Shown piece by piece: positions 1 through 11,607 of a DNA stretch of 64,000 nucleotides. Positions within the stretch are counted from its first letter, which is position 1. Every line of letters starts with the position of its first letter. The translations under genes were made by a program, and so were the position numbers. The stretch comes from Megascapheus bottae (Eukaryota; Chordata; Mammalia; Rodentia; Geomyidae), in the NCBI GenBank assembly GCA_024803745.1, contig JANJXV010000162.1, forward strand, positions 2,044,810-2,108,809, in the 5' to 3' direction. Below the pieces are notes generated by a model. That model did no database searches, had not been told where the DNA came from, and was given only the letters and a program-made list of their open reading frames with translations.

Positions 1-691
1 GATGAGCTTTTGAGCAATTTCATGTGTCTATTATACCCAACTTTTATTAGTCCTCAGGGAGTTTTCAGAATGCTCAAGTGAACAAATTCTATCCCTCTCA
101 ATGTTCCTGTGTTTTCTGGAGGCAATCAGGCACCCATGAATTTAGACCAAGACTTTGTTCATCAATAACTCCCAGACACCCAGCTTTCCCTATGAAGCAT
201 TTCAATACTCCTTATCTTTGAACACAATACTTCTCATCTTTGTGGATGTTAGTTTTAGCCACATTCAGGCCATTATTCAGTTCAATTAGAATACAGAGTA
301 TTTTCTAGATGTTCTTCTTCAGAAGGACACTTGTTTGAAAACCAAGACAATTAACTTTCTTCAGAGACTTAATAAAAGACAAAAGCTCTTAATGTTTTGG
401 GAAAGAACTTCATAATCATGCAATGTACCAAAAATACATTAAGATAAAATTTATTATTTTTACTAAAGAAAATACAAAAGATTACCTTCCTATAACTTTT
501 ATACTGATTATCTGTTAAATGATTAGAAAAATATTTAAAACTTTGTATCAGTTCCTAATATCCACATGGTATTCCTTGTTAGATATCAAATTAAACAAAA
601 ATCTGTACTTGAAAACTGAATTGTGTTTTCCATAAGATTCCTGAGATTCCATAAGATTTCCATAAGTCCACTGAGATTAGCCTCTCTACCT
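1..691 (-). repeat. Left arm of a 0.69-kb inverted duplication
   Basis: Read on the minus strand this segment matches 44188-44880 almost base for base. The differences I saw are single substitutions near 22, 138, 406, 524 and 556, and a 1-base indel near 50. Homology stops at 691, inside the shared sequence ctctctacct; to the right the two loci are unrelated. On the left it runs to the window edge, so the true arm is probably longer. I recognise no transposon family in it and no terminal repeats, so it reads as a segmental duplication rather than a mobile element. Confidence 0.9.
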
Positions 692-1120
692 GGATAATAA
701 AATTAATTTTTTTGAAAAAAAGAATGTAAAGGAAAGACAGTCTTACACCAAATGATGCTAAGATCACTTATACACACATGAAGAAGAGAGAAGACCATGG
801 TTACAATAACAATACTTCAAAGACAAACTATACATTTAAGTATGGTAAATAAAAATCAGAAACAATAATAAGAATAGAAAAGTAAGAGATTGGGCATGTG
901 TAGGATACACTAGGAATTAAAATCATCAATGCTTATATTAAAAATGAGGTGGCAGGAAAAGCAAAAACGGGGGGGGAAGAAATAGTGTTCTGGATCTGGA
1001 ATAGAAATGTGAGGAGAGAGGTAAAGTCCCCCTGTGTGCTGGAAGTGGAGGATTGAAGACAGAAGAAAGAGAAGGTAGCGAATAGGCTCTTAACACTGCT
1101 GAATAAAGGTGGGTAAATTT

Positions 1121-1258
1121 CTTCTTTTTTCTTCATTTCCTCTTCCTCCTCCTCCTCCTCCTTCTCCTCCACGCTGAAGCCTCTCCTTTTCCTTTTCTTC
1201 TTCCTCCCTCCCTCCCTTCCTCCTTCTCCTCTTCTTTCTCCTATTTCTTTCTCCTTCA
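1121..1258. repeat. Polypyrimidine tract (C/T-only, TCC-rich)
   Basis: About 135 bases are nearly all C and T on the plus strand, with runs of TCC and CCTT units and one purine-containing break near 1171-1178. The minus strand is therefore a Glu/Lys/Gly-rich open frame, which is a composition artefact. Mirror-like polypurine/polypyrimidine DNA of this kind can form triplex structures. Confidence 0.8.
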
Positions 1259-1799
1259 TTGCCTTTGTCAGAGACCCAGAAACTTCAGGGGAAATAGGTC
1301 ATTTACAGAAGGATCTTGGGAGGTCTTCCCAGGGTTATGCCCTGGCCTGCGACCCACAGTTTGATTTACAACTATGTTTGCCTAGCAAGTACACTGATTC
1401 TCATTAGGTTCCGTATGTAAGTTGATTTGGGGAAAAAAAGTAAGAGGATGGAGAACATTGGGGGAAATTAGAATTTCCTAAAGCCATCCATTAGTGCTGT
1501 GTTGCTGCTAGCACTGAGTGTTTTACAAGCTTACAGTCACCTCAAAAACTTAAAGGAAAGCAGTTTCTATAGCAACAGTGGAACCATTTGAAGTGTGACT
1601 AGATAATCTTTTCTTGTAACTAAGAAAGCAGAGATATGGAAATTCATTAAAGATATATTTCATATCTTCTACCTAATGCATATTCAGGGCAAGTATACTC
1701 TTTGACATGTCAACTATCTTGCTGACATCTCAGTGTATTAAATACTGATGCATCTTAATTGTTTGATTAGCTTCCCAAGATGAATTTTGGCTGCTAGTA

Positions 1800-1980
1800 A
1801 TCATGATTAAGGATATGTATTCTGGACTTGATTGCCTTGGGTTCAAACACTAATACTCCCAATTTTAGTTCATTGCTATAACTGTTCCTGAGTCTTTTAT
1901 CTTTAGAATGAAAACAAATAAATCTACTCTGAATGTTTGTAAGCCTTAAAGAAGTGGAAATATATGAGCAGTGTCTTGTT
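1800..1980 (+). repeat. Ancient MIR-like SINE fragment
   Basis: The run gattaaggatatgtattctg followed by gattgccttgggttcaaaca follows the layout of the MIR tRNA-derived head (variable base, then a B-box-like gttcaaa). The remainder is strongly diverged. Assignment is by recollection of the family only. Confidence 0.5.
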
Positions 1981-4061
1981 GGTGAAAATAGCTTAATAAA
2001 CACTGCCTACTGTAAATAGCAAGTCTTTCAGAAATGGACTGGCTTCCTGTTTTCACAGATAAAACTGGAATTCATAGTCCATTTAAATAAATGCAAGTAC
2101 AGTTGGCTCAACTTTCTAACATTTCTATTTGATCCAGGCATCCTCACTGGCATAGACAGTAGTACAAGATGAGCACTGTGTCATTACTTCCTTTTAAGTT
2201 ACATATTTGTCCAGTAGGCCAGGGGAATGATGTGCTGTCAACCCCTTTTCAGGGTCCACTGGTAGAAGGAACATGGGAAGGCAAAAGGCTCCTTTGGTGG
2301 AAGCTTATAATCAGTCTCTCTTGTATTCTCTGCATGACTCCTCATACTCTAGCCTTGGCTTGGTTTCTAGAATAAGAAAGGGTCCTGCTTCAGGATTTCA
2401 TGAGTACTATTCCTTCACGGGCTCATTTTCTTTTCTTGGTTCTTCCGATAACTGAATGTTTGTAATCACAACAGTTTCAGCCCAGATGTTGTCCTTTTTT
2501 CAAAAGTTGTTTTGCCAGATTATTTTGTATCAAATCAATCCATTAAAACTTCTTAGTGTATTTACAATTTGTAATGATTGACTTAAATTAACTTGTGGAG
2601 CTGCCTGCCTCATGGATTAATGTTTCATGCAGGAAGTGACTGGTTTCATTCTAGTGAGGGATGTAGGCACTTAGTAAGTGAATGATTGAAAAGAGTGGAT
2701 AGGCACACAGAAGAGTAAGTCCTCATTTGGACCAAGATTCTACTGAGTTCTTAAAAGAAAAATGGGCAGTACGAGATAGGTGATGTAGAACTCAAGAGAA
2801 GCATAAGGGAACATAGAAAGGATTTCTTTTGAACCTGAACACATAACTACCAGGTCAGGCTTCCTATTTCCTGCACACCCTTGAAAACTGCTTCTCCTGT
2901 CTCACTTCTGTTATTGGGTAACTTTTCCTTTCACAGTCCTCCCATTCCAATCTTGTTATCCTCCTACTTATAGAAATGAGGTGCCATCCTTTAGCTCTAA
3001 AGCAGAATATTTTGTTAAAACATTCACATCCACAGCCACAGGGGATTGCTTAGATAGAACAATCATGTTTAGGTAGCCAGGAGCAAGAAACGATGACTTT
3101 CCACTGGAGGAGATCACTTAGCTAAGAGCTATGGGCTTCCATTAACCGTGATAACCACAGTCTAATTTCACTGCGGAATGAGAGCTGTGAGATAATTAGG
3201 AAAAGTGCATGCCAGGATGCCAGTGCATATTTCTCCTAAATTAATACAGCCTCATCAAATAGGTTATATTAAAAACAAACACTGTATGAAACAAGATCAT
3301 TGATTGTCTTAATTAATATGAATCAGCAGGCAGAGTCAGGGCCTACATTAACCTTGGCAGTGGTTGAGAGTCTGGGGAAACTTCACTGAACAAAACTGAT
3401 TTGGAGGAAATAAATCTGTGCTCCGAGTCTGGATATTGTGCACTGGAGCATCTGTTCTGATCTCCATGTCCAGTCCAAAGGGTCTCCTTTGTAGGTCAAG
3501 GGAGGAGAGCAGACCATACAAAACAAAAGTCTCCATTATGGTTCAAAGTTCACAGGTGGAAATAAACCAATAAAATGACAATGTCTAACATCTTTTGAAT
3601 AAATAGATTCAAAAATTAAATCTTGAGGAGATTGGGCAAAAGATTAGAAGTATTATTGATCAAAATTTCTAAGCAATATATGGGTCATTTCCAAATGCTT
3701 CTGATAATTACAGTAGCTATGTATCCCAAGGGAAATTAGTTTCACAGTCCTTCCTTTCTTTTCCTTACGGGTTTTTTTGTTATTGACATCTTAAGATATT
3801 TTAATTTCTAGGAGGAAGAAATTTTTGTTCTGTTTTGAATGATATTCCAAGAAATTCTTAGTTATTTCAAGCACAGCCATTTTTAGGTTGCCATGTTTAG
3901 CAAACATATATGAACTGCCCAGTAAAATTTTAATTTTAGATAAACATGCAATATTTAAGACATCCTTGAACTGAAAAATTGGTTCTGAAATTGCAATTTA
4001 GTTGAGTGTCCTTTATTTTATCTGAAAAACTATATGTGGCTTTTATATTTCTGAAACCATA

Positions 4062-4192
4062 TTTTCTTTTTCTTTCCTTTGTGGTTTTTAGAGAGGATTT
4101 CAAAATGTGTTCCAGGGTGACCCTTGAATTCATGATCCTCCCGTCTCACCTTTCAAAAGCTTGTTTTACAGGCAAGTACCACTACTGTGTTC
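4062..4192 (-). repeat. B1-like (7SL-derived) SINE, antisense, diverged
   Basis: The plus strand reads as the reverse complement of a B1 element: a pyrimidine run (reverse of the A tail), then ccagggtgacccttgaattc, atgatcctcc, and ttacaggcaagtaccac at the element's 5' side. Many substitutions indicate an old copy. Confidence 0.6.
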
Positions 4193-4637
4193 ACCTTGTT
4201 TTTAAGCGGAGTATCTACTTCATTTGCAGCGAAGAAGACTAGAATGTGTTAAACAAAGTAAAAAGTTCTATAAAACTGCAGAGCAGTACCTAATATTTAA
4301 TTTAGTTAATTGGTGGGGATGCAAAATAAGTAAGGTTCACTTTAGACCTGTGTCATACATTGCATGTGATGGGCCTGGATTCTGAGGACCAATGTGTCTC
4401 ATTTCCAGAGCTTGTTCTCTTTCAACTTGTCTTCTTGCTTACTCTTCAGGCCCAATGTTTAGTACTTGAGTTCTAATATGGACATTTGTGAAAGTGTTCT
4501 GAGATTTCAGGCAAGTCCTCTAATATTTCTATGCTTCATTCTCATAAAGTACAATGTCTTGTTAAATATAAATTGCTCTGAAATATTTGTTGAATTGAAT
4601 TGGGTACTCATTTGCATATGGATTATAGGGAGGGTTG

Positions 4638-4810
4638 TGGTATACAGCAGAGGGATTAAGAGTTCAGGTTTTCTGTTCCACTGACACAACTCTGGGCTTA
4701 TTAATTTCTTTACACCCTGTTTTCTCAATGATAAACACACCATAATAGAATAACTAAGCCACCACATCATTATAGAGGATAGAATACATTTTAAGAACAC
4801 CTACCATGGA
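4638..4810 (+). repeat. Ancient MIR-like SINE fragment
   Basis: Order of landmarks fits MIR: a head with gattaagagttcaggttttc, a body with aactctgggcttattaattt, then ttctcaatgataa, which corresponds to the conserved MIR core. Heavily diverged. Confidence 0.5.
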
Positions 4811-6235
4811 ACTAAGCTTTTAACAACTGCTCTTTGAATTTCAAATATAGGAGATTATAAATGAGCAAGGCACATTGAAAAGTTTGGGTGCTGAATAAAA
4901 AAAATACAACGAAAATAGGACTTGGTTTTAATCCTTGCTCCGATGGGGGTAATCAACCCTTTCCAACATTTTGGGGACTCACCAAACTCACATTTCTGAG
5001 TTCAGGTTTGTAATCAGAATAAAGGAAAGGTAAGAGCTCTGGATATAATTTTTTCTAGTTTTCCTTAGCTAGATAGTCCCTTTCCTTTGAGTATCTGTGA
5101 CTACTTTTTATCAAGACTTAGACATCTGAGAATGTGGTAGAGCCAGAAAGAAAAAACAGGGTGCACATACCAACATCTATAAGTATATGATAGAAGAAAG
5201 ATGGCCTTCCATTCTGTGATATCACGATATCACCTTCTTTAGGAGTTAACCTATATTTGGGAGCTTTACTCTGTGAAATAAGAGAATATTTATGTGGTTT
5301 TTAATATAAACTATATCACTCACCAATGTGATTGGTAAAAACTAATCTTCAAAGTCTAAGTAATGGCTCTGAATAGCACTGAATTTTATTTTCTTTTGTC
5401 ATGATTGGAGTTTCTCTTCCCCAAACTGCCAAGTATTTATTGGAATGTAAAGAATAATTTATGAATACATCTACTGAGCAAAGATTAACCTTTTCCTTTG
5501 TTGCAAAACCCTAAGTCCACTGGAGTGAAGCTCTAGGAGAATTAGAATGCAAGAGCTCATCAGCTTCTGTTGCAACTATAAAGAAAATGACACAGCAGCA
5601 TGAATGATGAAGAACTTAAAAGGAAATGCAATAGTTTTTTTAAAAACCCTATTTTAAAATTTTACCTGTGTGATTTCACCAGTGGAGAATAAAATTCTTG
5701 GGATGAAAGCTTGCAAAGTGAAATGTTGTATGGTTCACGTTTTGTAAGAAGAGACTGCATTTCTGATCTGCTTTTTTAAGATTCAGATAGCATTTTTGAA
5801 AAGTTCCTCTTCATTCTGAGGTTGAAGGTGGAGCCCTTGTGCTGTGTCCAAGGGGTGTTCTCTGCAGTCACTCCTCAAGCTTGTTTACGCAATTCTCACA
5901 AGGACATAGGACAGTCCAGAAAAGAAATGTTGCTTATTCTTTTTAACTCCTAGTTTACCACCTTCCACATCTTGTATAAACTGGATAAAAGGGAACTTTG
6001 TGGCCATGGAACAATCAGCCCTTTGAGCCCTGGAAGTTGAAGGGTTTTTTTTCCCAATGGATTCTAGTTTTAGTCATTTCTGGAGGATAAGAGGAAATGG
6101 TCCCTGCGCATGCATGTTTCTATAGAATGATCCTGATGTGGTCTCAGTTTCACAATCTGTATAATCAGGGGATTTGAGCCTGTTGCTGTTTACAGTTCCT
6201 TTTCCCTAGAACATTCTTTGAATTTAAGGTGAGTT

Positions 6236-6450
6236 TCTTTGTTTTGGTGCTGGCACTAGGATTTAAACTTAGAGACCTAGCTCTGTTCCTTGTAGTTCTA
6301 CCCCTTGAGCCACAGCTCCACGTCTGAATTTTGGTGCTTAAAGAGTCTCACAGACTTTCCTGTCCCATGCTAGCTTCCAACCTCCATCTTCAGATCTCAA
6401 TCTCCTGAGTAGCTAGCTAGGATTACAGGTGTAAGCCTCTGGTAAGGTGA
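6236..6450 (-). repeat. Composite B1/ID-type SINE, antisense
   Basis: On the minus strand the order is a 7SL/B1-like left half (cacctgtaatcctagct, ggagattgagatctgaagat) followed by a tRNA/ID-like right half (tggagctgtggctcaagggg). The same two-part organisation recurs at 15066, 20885 and 22652, so it is one SINE family. It resembles the published B1-dID type; that name is inferred from memory. Confidence 0.75.
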
Positions 6451-6465
6451 ATTCCTCTTTGTCTT

Positions 6466-6556
6466 CTTACCTCCCTCCCTCCATTCCTTCCCTCTAATCC
6501 TCCTTCCCTTCTCCCCCCCTTTATTTCTTCCTTCTTTCTGTTTTCCCTCCAGATCA
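6466..6556. repeat. Polypyrimidine low-complexity tract
   Basis: Ninety bases of CCTCC, TTCC and CCCC runs with few purines, directly following the antisense composite SINE. Confidence 0.7.
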
Positions 6557-6639
6557 ACTTGCCTTGTGAAGATCTAGGTATGAAAGCAAGGAAAGAAAGT
6601 AAAAATGGGAAGGAGATAAAAAAAATTCACAGCAATCAA

Positions 6640-6790
6640 ATCCCTACTGTGTTGCCAGAACTTCACAAATAACATCTCATTGTTTTTCTTACCGGACCCT
6701 ATGAGGGATCTGATTATTGGCACTGTTTATTTTTCATGTATAGAGACACGTAAGGTCAGTAGTATGATATAATTTGTGCAAAGACAGGCA
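6640..6790 (-). repeat. Ancient MIR-like SINE fragment
   Basis: The run ctactgtgttgccagaactt, then acaaataacatctcatt, ccctatgagg and gattattggcactgtt matches the order of landmarks in reverse-oriented MIR. Confidence 0.6.
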
Positions 6791-7683
6791 CTGAAGTAGT
6801 AGAGTAGGGTTTTGGACATTCGTCAATCCAATTCTAAACTTGTGTTTTTGTTCCATTGCAAATAAGACTTTGTGTATATTTGCAACAGAAGATGTAGCCA
6901 ATCATCTCCACCCCCTCTTGGGGTAAACGGAGGATCTAAATTAATAAAACATAGCATGGATTTAAATTATGTGAAGATGTTATTTATCCAACAGTATCCT
7001 ATTTTTCCATGAGCATGATAAAGATAATTAACAGACTGTTTTGACAAGTGGCACTGTCATGCTATGCATTGATTTTCTCTGTATTTCACATACTTGAGAA
7101 ACATTCAGGAATTACTTTTAATATTACTGGCAAATATCTTTGCTTACTTAGTTTATACAGCATTCCTTTTGATATCATGTCACAATTAGATATATCTTCT
7201 CTAATTTGAATCAAAGAAGTATCTGAAATACCTTCTAACATTTTTATGTTTCTGAAAACCTTTATACTTTGTGATATTGTTAACTGTTATTATTTAGTAA
7301 TAGTCTGTATGCTAGATATAATGTAAACCATTTGGATTCCTTGAAGATGAAAATAAGCAAATTTTATTTTATTTAATCATTACAATTTTGAAAGAAATCA
7401 CAATTCTTATCTTCTTTCTCCATTTTGTGTTTGTCCAGCTCTTTCTTTTTTGTTGTTTTTCTTGCTACTGTAGGTCAAATTTTTCATCTGTATTGGGGAA
7501 TAAACTTTTTCTTAGCAGTTTTTTTGGCCGATATAAATCTCATGGTATTTTTGAAGGTTTGCTGCAATTTTAGTTGTATTTTTTTTCCAGGTCACAATGA
7601 GGTCAGTAAAATAAAGGGTAATTTGTTAGACTGTGTTCTAATAAAGTAAGACTTCTGAGCAAGACACCAGTGCTGACATATGA

Positions 7684-7835
7684 AATCCTACCTACTCACT
7701 ATGCTGAGACCTGGAGAATCAGTTTGAAGCTAGTCCAAACAGAAAATTCTTCATTTCCAATTAACCGGCAAAATTTTGGACTGGTGGTGTGGCTCAGGTG
7801 ATGGAGTTCCATCACCAGTACCAGAACAAAAACCC
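7684..7835 (+). repeat. Composite B1/ID-type SINE, diverged
   Basis: Contains the junction signature ccaattaacc seen in other composite copies (for example near 22753), followed by a tRNA/ID-like part with ggtggtgtggctcaggtgat. The 5' end is degraded. Confidence 0.6.
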
Positions 7836-7837
7836 AA

Positions 7838-7867
7838 ACGATGATGATGATGATGATGATGATGATA
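7838..7867. repeat. (GAT)n microsatellite
   Basis: About ten uninterrupted GAT/ATG units directly after the SINE tail, consistent with growth of a microsatellite from the SINE A-rich tail. Confidence 0.9.
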
Positions 7868-8999
7868 AATTATATGGCAGACAGCATCATAATGATTTCT
7901 ACTCATAAGACATTCTGAGATGAGATACTTAGTATTTATGAAGTTTCAAGCATTTATTCAGTTCAGTGTCATGATCCTATTGTTCTTGCCGTGTGGGCGG
8001 GAGTGAGTAACTTCACTTTTGAATCATAGTGAAACAATGAAGGCTTTAAAGATAGGGCATGTGAATAGTAGGTGCTATTTTGGCTCTGAAAAAAATATAC
8101 CAGTGAACTCTGCTGCCATTGCAAAGGCACCTGGTGAGAAACACCTGGTGCTTTTCTTTTCTATTATTAAAGAACTTGATGTCAGAAAATAAAACGAAAT
8201 AAAATGCTGCCAGTGACACATTCTGAAAATAAGGGTATCAAATCTTTGGCTTACGGAATTCATAAGGACTTTGAGATAATAGATTATATTACTTATGAGT
8301 ATTTCCTTCTTACAGTGGTATGTGTGGCTATTTATAATGATTCTGTCATAAAATATTTTATATGGACTCTCTACTACACTTCAGCAACAAATAATAATTA
8401 ATACTTTGGCTGATGTCTTTCAAAGTATTTCCCATGTGCATACATAAACATATAAATACTTTTCTAACACAACAACCCTGCTAACAAGATTACGTTTAGG
8501 ACTTGTGAATATGAATGTTTTGGTGAATATTGCTTTTGCACATGTAAATAGGAAGTGTGAATTTTTTTCATATGGTTATTCTTTTGAAAAAATGTCATGC
8601 TAGTAGCCACAGAGCTCTGATAAATAGATACACTGTAATTTATTGAGTCTTGGACTACTCAGCTATTACAAATTGCACTGTGATGAACATATCTGGCTCG
8701 TCATTCATCTCTGATACCTCTTGATTCTCCCTCCACAGCACTGTGGGTATGTTCTTGGACTGTCCTGTCCACGTCAGAATATTAGCATCCCTCGCTTCTA
8801 CCAAAAGATGAGAGGAACCCTGACATCTCCCTGTGCCTTCAGACAACCCAAATTTCCCCCTCCTTCCCATGTTGCTAAGGATCCCCTTGGGAATCCAAAG
8901 CTTCTCTCTGGCGAGCCATGGACCCAGAATAAATTCAGTCAAGAAAGGATTCTTACACAGTTTGCTACTGTTTTCTAACTAGCCAATTCTAAGGTACAT

Positions 9000-9115
9000 T
9001 AGTCCTCAGTTTCTTTAGCTGTTAACTGGGAAGATGATCTACCACATGGAGTTTTGGGGAAAATTAAACACAAGACATTACAATGCCTCACACCTGGAAA
9101 GCACTCAGTTAGTAT
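9000..9115 (+). repeat. Ancient MIR-like SINE fragment
   Basis: Landmarks in order: cctcagtttctttagctgtt, aaattaaacacaagacatta, tggaaagcactcagttagta. These follow the MIR core and tail. Confidence 0.6.
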
Positions 9116-10015
9116 CATACCTAACCAAATTGAGAGAATCATTTATGGTCTCGACTTATTTCTGTCCTTTTAGGCTCTCTGTGTGGAAGGGATATTTAGG
9201 GAGGTAGAAATTTATAGTTATGCACGAGACATCATCATAGTCAGTATTTGAGTTATGTGGAACAGTATGTCAGGCAATGTGGGGAAAAATACTGAGATGC
9301 CTAATATGCTATGCATTTTATATCTCATACAGTTTATTTTTCAATTTTTATATTTGGCAGCATGTTAGTAAAGTGATGTGATGTATATAATTTGTAAATA
9401 AAAACACATTGTGCTTTCTTGCCTCAAGTTCTTTCTTTGCTCATGGGTGTGAGAACAGCATTTATTTTGGCGACCGCTTGCTGGGAAGATAGAACTTCTT
9501 TTCTTATTTTGGAACAGAGGAAAGGAGTTGTAAATTTCACTGCTGTTCAGGGTGCCTATAATTCATTGTGTGTTATTTCAACATCATATGCATGAAGTTC
9601 ATCATTCTTGGGGTTTTCAATAACCGCAGAGTTATGCTTTGAGTGTTCCCACCCCAGTCTTTCTTTAAAGATTGATTAAAATAGGAAGGAAAGTGAAATG
9701 TTTCCTATGTTGTGGATTGCCTTTCCTTCTACTTTGAAAATGGGAAATCAAATATAATATGTTGTCCCTTTTGCAATGTCAACAACAAATATCTCGAGAA
9801 ATACTGCCCTAGTTAACTAAGTCTTTTCCTGGTCCCTCTGTTCAATCCTCTTTGAAATAAGGTGCCTAAGAGATGTGGAGTTGCTATAGACTTCAAACAT
9901 GCAACCTAATAACAGGTTTTAGGAGCTGCTGGAGGGAGTGAGCTGTGTATTTGGCAGTGTATACCATGTACATTTTCAGTCCTGTGTGTATGTGTGCATT
10001 CATATTTGATTAAGA

Positions 10016-10122
10016 GAAGCACCACTGGGACATGAACTCAGGACCTTGAGCTCTCACTTGGCTATTTCAACTATTTCATGCTCTACCACTTGAGCCACAT
10101 CTCCACTTCTGAATTTTTTCTT
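10016..10122 (-). repeat. ID/tRNA-like SINE, antisense
   Basis: Antisense tRNA-like signature: gggacatgaactcaggacct, then ctctaccacttgagccacat and ctccacttctg. The order matches the other tRNA-module SINEs in this window. Confidence 0.65.
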
Positions 10123-10197
10123 TTTGCTGATTAATTAGAAATTAACATTTCATGAACTTTTCTGCCTTGTCCCCAGCTTATGCTATTTATTATTTTT

Positions 10198-10310
10198 ATT
10201 GATGATGATGATGATTTTAGAAAATACTTGGTTTGAACTTACGGCTTCATATTTGCTCAGCTTGCTTGCACATCTGGTGCTCTAGTATTTGAGCCACACC
10301 TCCAGACCAA
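10198..10310 (-). repeat. ID-like SINE, antisense, with (GAT)n at its tail
   Basis: A short gatgatgatgatgat run at 10200-10215 is followed by ttgaacttacggcttcatat, gcttgcttgcaca and gagccacacctccaga, the antisense of an ID-like tRNA module. Confidence 0.6.
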
Positions 10311-10538
10311 TATCTATTTTTATTCTGATATAATCAAAGAGAGAAGAGAGTCTCTCATCTCTCAAACAAACCCAAAATTTGAAGAAATAAATGAACAATA
10401 AGGTAGAAAGTTAATGAAACAGGACTGTTTCATCCATATTAATTGTCCCCGCCCTTTCATGTCCAGTGTAGCTACCCTACCTACTATGTGGAAAATATTT
10501 TGTGAATAATGTAATTTCTATGCCTGCAAGCAAAACGG

Positions 10539-11488
10539 TGCACATGCTTTTTCTTTTATTTATTTATTTATTTTTTATTGTAATTAGTAAAAGGGTTACA
10601 TGATATTTGCCAGATAGAAGGTGCATTAATTCACATACATTGATACCCTTTCACATGTCTTGGTACCCATTTCCCTCCCCCCCAAAGCCCCCCACCCATC
10701 TTGGTTTTCCCCACTTCCCTATCAAATTTCAAATAACCAAATACAAATAAATTCAAAATATCAGATAATAAAGTGAGATACTATAACATAATATGAGATA
10801 ACCAAGGGACAGCAAAGGAGATGAGAGACAACATAGTACATTAAGGACAACAATCATTCGTTATATGGCTTTTCTTTCAATGTCCTGGAGGTCCTTTCAA
10901 TTAGATTCATACTATATGGTCTTATGTATCAAGATTTTGCTCTATTGCAGGTCCCTGCTAGTAGAGCCCAAGGTTTCTACTGATTATGACAAATGAGGGA
11001 AACCATTGAGCCTAAGTTCCTTTGAGTCTAGATTACTTCACTTAATATGATATTTTCTAAGTCTTTCCATTTCCTAACAAATGGGGCAATGTCATTCTTT
11101 CTGACCGCAGCATAGAATTCCATTGTGTACAAATACCACAACTTGTTGATCCACTCATCAACTGAGGGACATCTAGGTTGGTTCCATATCTTTGCTATGG
11201 TGAATAGTGCTGCAATGAACATTGTTGTGTAAGTGGATTTAGTATGCCCTTGTTTCTGGATGATTGGGTAAATGCCAAGTAGTGGAATTGCTGGGTCATA
11301 GGGGAATTCTATGTTTAGCCTTTTAAGGCACTGCCACACTGCTTCCCATAGTGGTTGAATGAGTTTGCACTCCCACCAACAGTGTAGTAGTGATCCCTCC
11401 TGGTCACATCCCCTCCAGCATCTGTTATTATTCGTTTTCCTGATCCTGGCCATTCTAACTGGAGTGAGGTGGATGCACATGCTTTTTC
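10539..11488 (-). mobile_element. 5'-truncated L1, minus strand, with 15-bp TSD
   Basis: A LINE-1 inserted in minus orientation. The 15-bp target-site duplication tgcacatgctttttc is exact at 10539-10553 and 11474-11488. Just inside the left copy is a T-rich run (10554-10577), the reverse of the poly(A) tail, followed by the antisense 3' UTR with its C-rich tract (10672-10692). The 3' part of ORF2 ends at 11028 and the element is truncated 5' at 11473. The exact TSD and a largely open ORF2 remnant suggest a fairly recent insertion. The total insert is about 920 bp against the 6-7 kb usual for a full L1. Confidence 0.95.
11028..11473 (-). pseudogene. L1 ORF2 C-terminal fragment
   Basis: About 148 codons from the extreme C-terminus of the L1 ORF2 protein, which in intact elements is an endonuclease/reverse transcriptase. 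The frame is open over its whole remaining length. The Cys-rich segment typical of L1 ORF2 tails is visible (CWRGC, then LLHCWWEC), followed by MFIAALFTIAKIWNQPRCPS and the terminal WKDLENIILSEV. It ends early: other copies in this window continue with SQTQRNLGS after ILSEV, whereas here a base change produces a stop two codons on. The endonuclease and reverse-transcriptase domains are absent, so no activity is expected. The upstream ATG lies in the flanking target-site duplication, so the apparent start is fortuitous. Confidence 0.9.
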
Positions 11489-11521
11489 ACACATGAAAAT
11501 AGACAGTGTATCCCACTGTCA

Positions 11522-11607
11522 TTTTTTTGCCAGTCCTGGGGCTCAAAATCAAAGCCTAGGCATTGCAGGTTAGGCACACTCTTCCACCAAGCCACATCTC
11601 CAGCCTG
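11522..11607 (-). repeat. ID-like SINE, antisense
   Basis: Antisense tRNA module: ttttttgccagtcctggggc, then gccacatctccagcctg. It lies 34 bases beyond the right TSD of the L1. Confidence 0.65.

Larger units (their letters stand above)
692..10010. other. AT-rich intergenic DNA between listed repeats
   Basis: The stretches 692-1120, 1259-1795, 1985-4060, 4195-4635, 4812-6235, 6792-7680, 7870-8998 and 9118-10010 hold no gene I can support. Open frames here are short (60-97 codons), lack family resemblance and often overlap on opposite strands, as expected by chance. I see no splice-bounded coding pattern, CpG island or RNA gene. Confidence 0.7.

Noticed and set aside
933..1259. 108-codon minus-strand frame rich in Glu, Lys and Arg
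   Set aside because: It is the translation of a simple polypyrimidine tract; no domain and no codon-like structure.
8655..8978. Overlapping 95- and 85-codon frames on opposite strands
   Set aside because: Mutually overlapping, no recognisable motif, no promoter or splice context.
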